This document shows, piece after piece, positions 58,030 to 64,000 of a DNA stretch of 64,000 nucleotides (position 1 is the first letter of the stretch; each line of letters starts with the position of its first letter). The stretch is from Okapia johnstoni (lineage: Eukaryota > Chordata > Mammalia > Artiodactyla > Giraffidae). Under the pieces are notes generated by a model, which ran no database searches, was not told the origin of the DNA, and saw nothing but the letters and a program-made list of their open reading frames with translations. The stretch is from the NCBI GenBank assembly GCA_024291935.2, contig CM044320.1:34440001-34504000 (forward strand), written 5' to 3'. Made by a program: the position numbers and the translations under genes.

Positions 58030-58304
58030 TACAGCAAGTTCCCTAGATGATAACCTTTGATTTGCCAACATTCAAAGATGTGTACATACATTTGAATGTC
58101 CAATCAGGTAAGTTAGTTCACATGTCTGGCCTACATTGTCACATATGTGCATTCTCTACAAGTGGTTGTTCTTTTGCATACTTTACTATACAGTACTGTT
58201 TAGAGTATCTTAGTATAGTATCTTTATTTCAAGCCCAGGATGTCTGAAAGCAATCTTACAGCAGCTGTGATGTAGCTGGTACTGCTAAGAAGCACCAAGC
58301 GATA

Positions 58305-58508
58305 ATGATGGAAACAAAAGTGAAAATAATGGAGACTGTGGAGCAAAGTGAAAAGATGGTAAACATCATTCATTCTTATAACATTGAACTCCTTGCTGTG
58401 CAACAAGAGGAGCTTTATAATGAAGACCTGTTGAAATTGGAGGCTCACAGAAAGGATGAAGAGACACTAGAGGAAGAAGAAGTCATTGAAGGAACAAGAG
58501 ATTCATGA
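58305..58508 (+). pseudogene. Tigger2 transposase, N- and C-terminal remnant
   Basis: A 67-codon frame in which the start of the pogo-type DNA-binding domain ('KIMETVEQSEKMVNI') is joined directly to the acidic C-terminal region ('LYNEDLLKLEAHRKDEE'). Comparison with the Tigger2 transposase as I remember it shows that the whole DDE catalytic core is missing. The join at about 58382 is in frame. This is the usual form of non-autonomous Tigger2 derivatives, so not a new fusion gene. More C-terminal sequence ('RFFKR'-like region) continues beyond the L1 at about 60800-60900. Confidence 0.82.
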
Positions 58509-58625
58509 CACAGGAAATGGCAAGGGGATTTTCTTTATTTGAGGGGGCACTGTTAGCTTTTAAGGCCACAGGATTTAAACATAGAACTGTACATGAAGGT
58601 TGCAACAGCCATTCAGAATGCAATC

Positions 58626-60355
58626 TAGTTGGAAGAATCAATATTGTGAAAATGACTATATTACCAAAAGCAATCTATAAATTCAGAGCAATCTCTATCA
58701 AATTACCAATGGCATTTTTCACATAACTAGAACAAAAATGTTCACAATTCAGATGGAACCACAAAAAACCCTGAATGGCCAAAGCAATCTTGGCTGGAGG
58801 AATCAGCTTTCTTGACTTCATACTATACTACAATACTACAGTCATCAAGATAGGATGGCACTGGCCAAACACAGAAATATAGACCAATGGAATAAGACAG
58901 AAAGCCCAGAGATAAAACCCTTACACCCATGGGCACCTTATCTTTGACAGAGGAGTCAAGAATATACAATGGAGAAAAGATAGTCTCTTCAATAAGTGGT
59001 GCTGGGAAAACTGGAAAGCTATGCGTAAAAGAATGAAATTAGAATACTTCCTAACACCATGCAAAAAGGTAAACTCTCAAAATGGATTAAAGACCTAAAT
59101 ATAAGACCAGAAACTATAAAACTTTTAGAGGAAAACATAGGCAGAACACTCTGACATAAATCATAGCAAAATCCTCTATGATCCACCGTCTAGAGTAATA
59201 GAAATAAAACCAAAAACAAACAAGTGGGACCTTGTTAAACTTAAAAGCTTTTGCACAGCAAAGGAAACCATAAATAAGGTGAAAAGACAACCCTCAGAAT
59301 GGGAGAAAATAATAGCAAATGAAAACTGGCAAAAGATTAATCTCCAAAATATACAAGCAGCTTAATCAACTCAATACCAGAAAAACAACCCAGTCAAAAA
59401 GTGGGAAGAAGACCTAAACAGACATTTCTCCAAAGAAGACATACAGATGGCTAATAAACACATGAAAATATATTCAACATTGCTTATTATTAGAGAAATG
59501 CAAATTATAACTACAATCAGGTATCATCTCATACCAGTTGAATGGCCATCATTGAAAAAAATCTACAAACAATAATGCTGGAGAGAGTGTGGAGAAAAAG
59601 GAAATCGTCTTTCACTGTTGGTGGGAATGTAAACTGATACAGCCACTATGGAGAACAGTATAGAGAGTCCTTAAAAAACTATGAATAAAACTACCATATG
59701 ACTCAGCATTTCCACTTCTGGGCATATAACCTGAGAAAACCATTATTGAAAAAGAAACAGGTAACCCAGTGTTCACTGCAACACTTTTTATAATAGCTAG
59801 GGCATGGAAGCAACCTAGATGTCCATCAAGAGATGAATGGATAAAGATGTGGTACATATATATACAATGAAATGTTACTTGGCCATAAAAAGAAATTCAT
59901 TTTAGTCTGTTCTAATGAGGTGAATGAACCTAGAGCCTATTATACAGAGTGAAGTAAGTCAGAAAAACAAATATACTATATTAATGCATATATGGAATCT
60001 AGAAAGGTGGTACTGATGAATCTACTTGCAGGGCAGCAATAGAGACACAGACATAAAGAATAGAATTGTGGACACAGTGGGGGAAGAAGAGGGTGAGACG
60101 AATTGAGAGAGTAGTGTGGAAACAATTATATTACCATGTGTAAAATAAGTAGCCAGTGGGAATTTGCTGTATGACTCAAGGAGCTCAAACTGGTACTCTC
60201 TGACAACCTAGAGGGGTGGGATGGGGTGGGAGGTGGGAGGGCGGTTCAGGAGAGAGGGGACATATGTATACCTATGGCTGATTCAAAGTTGATGTATGGC
60301 AGAAACCAACACAAAAGTGTAAAGCAATTATTCTCCAATTAAAAATATATACAAA
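58626..60355 (+). mobile_element. L1 3' third inserted in Tigger2
   Basis: A 5'-truncated L1: ORF2 from 'attgtgaaaatgactatatt' (58642) through 'gtggagaaaaaggaaatcgt' to the ORF2 end near 59990, then the 3' UTR with a G-rich pocket at about 60213-60260. It ends 'ttctccaattaaaaatatat' (60331-60350). The whole insert up to 60788 is flanked by an 11-bp duplication 'agaatgcaatc' of Tigger2 sequence (58615-58625 and 60789-60799). The coding part has many stops. Confidence 0.92.
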
Positions 60356-60358
60356 AAT

Positions 60359-60586
60359 GTATTCAACAGTTCCCTATCTTTTTTTCCCTTCAATTTTATG
60401 TAAAGTTTTACTAAGTTTTGAATTCAGGACAGTGCACAAATCATGAGTATAGCTCAGTGAATATTCACAAAGTGAATATATGCATGTAACCAACATACAG
60501 ACCAAGAAACAACCTAGCAGAAGCTCAAGGCGTCTTTTGTGTTCCCTTCTATTTTCCACCCATCCTTCTTCCAAGCTTAACATTAT
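60359..60586 (-). repeat. 228-bp inverted duplication, left arm
   Basis: The reverse complement of 61473-61700, with two mismatches by eye (in 'ccctt' versus 'ctctt' near 60389 and 'tttgaatt' versus 'tttaaatt' near 60420). It sits between L1 tails, inside the L1 that interrupts Tigger2. Its sequence weakly resembles old L1M-type 3' sequence ('tagctcagtgaatattcaca', 'atgtaaccaacatacagacc'). The 69-codon minus frame is not evidence of a gene. Confidence 0.95.
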
Positions 60587-60788
60587 TCCAACCTTCCAAG
60601 GTTCACAAAAATGTATTTATTTTTAATTGGAGAATAATTGCTTTATACTATTGTGTTGGTTTCTGGGGAACACATGTAAACCCATGGCTGATTCATGTCA
60701 ATGTATGGCAAAAACCACTACAATATTGTAAAGTAATTAGCCCCCAACTAAAATAAATAAATTAAAAAAAAAGTACATTTTTAAAAAA
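60587..60788. mobile_element. Two opposing L1 3' ends
   Basis: 60612-60665 is an antisense L1 end ('tttttaattggagaataatt', 'tatactattgtgttggtttc'), the inverted counterpart of 60299-60350. 60666-60788 is a sense L1 end ('gaacacatgtaaacccatgg', 'tggcaaaaaccactacaata') with an A-rich tail at 60758-60788. The word 'acaaaaatgtatt' occurs at 60351-60363 and again at 60605-60617. 60587-60604 is not explained by either L1. Confidence 0.75.
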
Positions 60789-60799
60789 AGAATGCAATC

Positions 60800-60975
60800 G
60801 AGGCTACCATGTCATTTATGATGAGAAGGAAAAGAGCTACTAACCAGACATCACTGGTCTGTTTTTTAAAGAGTGTAGAAAGAATTTAATCCAACCAGGA
60901 ACCAGAACCCGTGCCATTAATGTCAGGCATAGGTGAAACTGCAGTTTATCCTTCATCTCCTATTGCTGATGACCT
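60800..60975 (+). pseudogene. Tigger2 transposase 3' coding remnant
   Basis: Continues the Tigger2 coding end after the L1: 'ggctaccatgtcatttatga' and 'actaaccagacatcactggt' match the C-terminal region, then the 3' untranslated part. It restores continuity with 58500-58614 once the insert is removed. Confidence 0.8.
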
Positions 60976-61472
60976 TTCACTTCTACCATCTCTCACCTCT
61001 TTCCCCTTCTCCAGTTAGTAACTCTTCTTGCCTGGTCACTGGATGTCAGCACGTGTATGCTATCTGTTAGATTGTGTTACTGTCCTTTTTAAGGTACTGT
61101 GCTGTAAGATTAAATATGTTCTCTTTATTTTTTTCATGTTTGTTTTTTATGCTATCATTTGTGTGAAAAGCATTATAAACCTATTACAGTGCAGTACTAT
61201 ATAGCCAGCCTTGTTAGTTGGGTATCTAGGCTAACTTTGTTGGATTTAAGGACACATTGGACTTAAGAATGTGCTCTCAGAATGGTACTTGTCCATATGT
61301 AGGGGACTTATTGTAATGAACACGATGTGATACAAATACTAAAAGAAGGGACAAGCTAAAGATATCTGTCAACTAGACATTACTTTTTACTTTCAATAAA
61401 GTCACATTCTATTTTAAAATATAGGGAAGCACAGAGACAACATATCTGAATTATGATGTGTTAGATGTCAAG

Positions 61473-61700
61473 ATAATGTTAAGCTTGGAAGAAGGATGGG
61501 TGGAAAATAGAAGGGAACACAAAAGACGCCTTGAGCTTCTGCTAGGTTGTTTCTTGGTCTGTATGTTGGTTACATGCATATATTCACTTTGTGAATATTC
61601 ACTGAGCTATACTCATGATTTGTGCACTGTCCTGAATTTAAAACTTAGTAAAACTTTACATAAAATTGAAGAGAAAAAAAGATAGGGAACTGTTGAATAC
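61473..61700 (+). repeat. 228-bp inverted duplication, right arm
   Basis: The partner of 60359-60586, lying 159 bp beyond the Tigger2 end in otherwise unclassified DNA. It is the likelier source copy, because the left arm sits inside a younger insertion. The 75-codon frame 61458-61685 repeats the protein of the left arm's minus frame simply because the DNA is duplicated. Confidence 0.95.
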
Positions 61701-62129
61701 GTACTTAAAAGCTATGTCTTCCTTTGCTTTTTAAAAAAAGCTGCCTCAGCTTGTTGTTACCACTCAATCTGCTACAACATCTAGCAGCCTCCACACAACA
61801 TGTCCAAGGTTCAGCTCTACAAGACTGTCTAAGACAGGATCACTGTCTCTCAGGTCCTTCTTCAATCTTCACCTCCTATAGTGGCTCTGGCCCCTTGATT
61901 CTTTGACTATTCTTTACCTTAAATTCTTTCTGTAAATTAGGATATCTTGAAATTTTTTTTTTCCTAATTTTGTCTTTTGTGATACCACACTCTCCTGGTT
62001 CTTATCCAATTATTGACTTCTTTCTTCTCAGCCCACTTCACTAGATTTTCTTCTAACAGTTCCTTAAATATTTATGCTCCTCTGTTTTCTATCTTCAACA
62101 TTTTCTCTCTGCTATTCTTTCTTCTTTTG
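61701..62129 (+). repeat. Unclassified DNA with L2-like piece
   Basis: 61975-62110 ('cacactctcctggttcttat', 'tcttctcagcccacttcact') resembles the sense strand of the L2-like family seen antisense at 43480. The rest is not recognised. A run of eight G bases lies at about 62129-62136, at the junction with BovB. Confidence 0.45.
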
Positions 62130-63795
62130 GGGGGGGTGTTAGTTCTAGAAGGTCTTGTAGGTCTTCATTAGAAACATTCAACTTCAGCTTCTTCAGCATT
62201 ACTGGTTGGGGCATAGAGTTGGATTACTGTGATATTGAATGGGCCTTGGAAAGGAACAGAGATCATACTGCCATTTTTGAAACTGCATCCAAGTACTGCA
62301 TTTCGGACTCTTTTGTTGACTGTGATGGCTACTCCATTTCTTCTAAGGGATTCTTGCCCACAGTACTAGATATAATGGTCATCTGAGTTAAATTCACCTA
62401 TTCCGGTCCATTTTAGTTCACTGATTCCTAAAATGTCGATGTTCACTTTTGCCATCTCCTGTTTGACCACTTCCAATTTGCCTTGATTCATGGACCTAAC
62501 ATTCCAGGTTCCTATGCAGTATTGCTCTTTACAGCATCAGACTTTACTTCCATCACAAGTCCCATCCACAACTGGGTGTTGCTTTTGCTTTGGCTCCGTC
62601 TCTTCATTCTTTCTGGAGTTATTTCTTCACTGATCTCCCATAGCATATTGGGCACCTACTGACCTGGGGAGTTCATCTTTCAATGTCCTATCTTTTTGCC
62701 TTTTCATACTGTTCATGGGGTTCTCAGGGCAAGAATACTGAAGTGGTTTGCCATTCCCTTCTCCAGTGGACCATATTTTGTCAGAACTCTCCACCATGAC
62801 CCTTCTGTCTTAGGTGGCCTGATATGGCATGGCTCATAGTTTCATTGAGTTAGACAAGGCTGTGGTCCATGTGATCAGATTGGTTAGTTTCCCGTGATTG
62901 TTGTTTTCAGTCTGTCTGCCCTGTGATGGAGAAGGATAAGAGGCTTATGGAAGCTTCCTGATGGGAGAAACTGACTGAGGGGGAAACTGGGTCTTGTTCT
63001 GATGGGCAGGGCCATGCTCAGTAAATCTTTAATCCAATTTTCTGTTGATGGGTGGGGCTGTGTTCCCTCCATGTCATTTACTTGGGGCCAAACTATGGTG
63101 GAGGTAATTAAGATAATGGTGACTTCTTTCAAAAGGTCCCAAGCATGCACTGCTACACTCAATGCCCCCAGTGCTGTAGCAGGCGACCACCGACCCATGG
63201 CTCCGCCGGAGTCTCCTGGACGCTTACAGGCAAGTCTGGGTCAGTCTCTTGTGGGGTCACTGCTCCTTTCTCCTGGGTCCTGGTGCACACAAGGTTCTGT
63301 TTGTGCCCACCAAGAATCTGTTTCCCCAGTCCTGTGTAAGTTTTGGCGGCTCTATGGTGGGGTTAGTGGGGACCTCCTCCAAGTGGGCTTATGCCATGCC
63401 CAAGTCTGCTGCACCCAGAGCCCCTGCCCCTGCAGCAGGCTACTGCTGACCTGTACCTCCACAGGAGACACTCAAACACAGTTTTATCTCAGTCTCTGTG
63501 GGGTCCCTGGGTCCTGGTGTGCACAAGGTTTGTTTGAGCCCTCTGAGCATTTCTGACAGGTATGGGGTTTGATTCTACATGCGATTTCGCCCCTCACACC
63601 ATCTTTCTGGGGCTTCTCCTTTGCTCTTGGACATAGGGTATCTCCTCACAGTCGCTTCAGCACCATGCATCCACAGCTTCAGTGCCTACCGTCTTGCTGG
63701 GGCTTCTCTGCCCTTGAACGTGGGTTATCTCCTCAGAGGCCCTCCAGCGTTGCTCAGCTGTCACTCCGGTGCCTACCATCTTGCATTGAACATTA
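62130..63795 (-). mobile_element. BovB 5' region, inverted segment
   Basis: Antisense BovB 5' part. From right to left are the 5' UTR repeats ('aagatggtaggcaccggagt' on the minus strand near 63785), the GC-richer UTR (63000-63780) and the ORF start and first endonuclease part (62137-62890, for example complement 'gaacctggaatgttaggtcc' near 62500). It ends at 'gttagttctagaaggtcttg' (62140). 5' ends of BovB are rarely kept. The 184-codon plus frame at 63002-63556 is antisense to this UTR. Confidence 0.9.
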
Positions 63796-63849
63796 GCACA
63801 GAAAACAAGGTTCAAAATTCTCATTTCCTAAGCCCACTCACAATGCAAA

Positions 63850-64000
63850 AAAGGCAAAACTAAAAATATATATCCTTTTAATTATAGGCCACTGGAATGC
63901 AAAAGTAGGAAGTCAAGAAATATCTGGAGTAACAGGCAAATTTGGCTTTGGAGTACAAAATGAAGCAGGTCAAAGGCTAACAGAGTTTGCTAAGAGGATG
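63850..64000 (+). mobile_element. BovB sense segment, runs off window
   Basis: Sense BovB endonuclease sequence beginning at almost the point where the inverted segment stops: 'ccttttaattataggccact' (63874-63893), then the region for 'AKVGSQEISGVTGKFGFG'. The GDWN endonuclease box reads GHWN here (63887-63898), losing the catalytic Asp. It continues past the right edge. Confidence 0.9.

Larger units (their letters stand above)
58032..61313 (+). mobile_element. Tigger2 DNA transposon, both ends kept
   Basis: The 5' terminus 'cagcaagttccctagatga' (58032 on) and the 3' terminus 'atatgtaggggacttattg' (ending 61313) are inverted repeats of the pogo/Tigger2 type. TA dinucleotides flank them (58030-58031 and 61314-61315), as expected for this family. 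Diagnostic inside are 'ttgtcacatatgtgcattct', 'cagtatctttatttcaagcc'-type sequence at about 58218, 'gcattataaacctattacag' (about 61170) and 'cttgttagttgggtatctag' (about 61209). Internally deleted and later split by an L1. Confidence 0.92.

Noticed and set aside
60374..61685. Two nearly identical predicted proteins (69 and 75 codons) on opposite strands
   Set aside because: They are identical because the DNA is an inverted duplication, not because a protein is conserved; both differences are compatible with random change.
63002..63556. 184-codon plus-strand frame, fairly GC-rich
   Set aside because: It is the antisense of the BovB 5' UTR inside the inverted segment; no domain, and explained by the element.
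1..64000. CRISPR arrays, tRNA or rRNA genes, phage or plasmid features
   Set aside because: No regularly spaced repeats and no functional tRNA fold; tRNA-like sequence is confined to SINE heads. The DNA is mammalian.

Overview
The window is nuclear DNA from a ruminant, almost certainly a bovid. Bov-tA SINEs, dimeric Bov-A2 SINEs (each headed by a CTG run) and BovB (RTE-class) LINE copies lie throughout, together with CHR-type tRNA-Glu SINEs, artiodactyl L1 tails, pan-mammalian MIR and L2-like relics, one Tigger2 DNA transposon and a mariner end. The species (cattle, sheep, goat or other) cannot be told from repeats alone. I find no host protein-coding gene, no tRNA or rRNA gene, no CRISPR and no bacterial-style operon. 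The base composition is AT-rich and long open frames are essentially confined to transposons, so this reads as intergenic desert or the inside of a very large intron.

Layout. 0-6 kb: unique AT-rich DNA, then a patchwork of old L1 pieces, one split by an antisense BovB tail. 6.7-13.4 kb: a nearly full-length but dead L1 (5' UTR, ORF1, endonuclease, ORF2, 3' UTR) carrying two Bov-A2 insertions and lacking most of its reverse transcriptase. 13.9-23 kb: mostly unique DNA with scattered SINEs, a polypurine tract, a mariner end and a BovB tail. 23.4-31.9 kb: a dense run of about a dozen MIR elements, two of them split by younger SINEs. 33.2-34.8 kb: an antisense L1 3' end split by several Bov-tA insertions. 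35-50 kb: old repeats, a BovB fragment with an intact YADD motif (39.2-40.7 kb), a 1.5-kb L2-like relic and a polypyrimidine tract. 50.5-51 kb: a BovB tail and a Bov-tA that used the same target site. 51-54.2 kb: the longest stretch where I recognise no repeat. 54.3-56.3 kb: two head-to-head BovB copies. 58.0-61.3 kb: a complete-ended Tigger2 split by an L1. 62.1-64 kb: the 5' end of a long BovB in 5'-inverted form, running off the window.

The strongest unexplained signal is a 228-bp inverted duplication (60359-60586 and 61473-61700; two mismatches by eye). One arm sits inside the L1 that split the Tigger2 and the other lies just outside the Tigger2. The insertion order there reads Tigger2, then L1, then inverted copy. 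The other notable structure is the BovB 5' inversion at the right edge, which fits twin priming closely. Nothing here looks like a new protein-based system; the interest is in genome-rearrangement and retrotransposition signatures.
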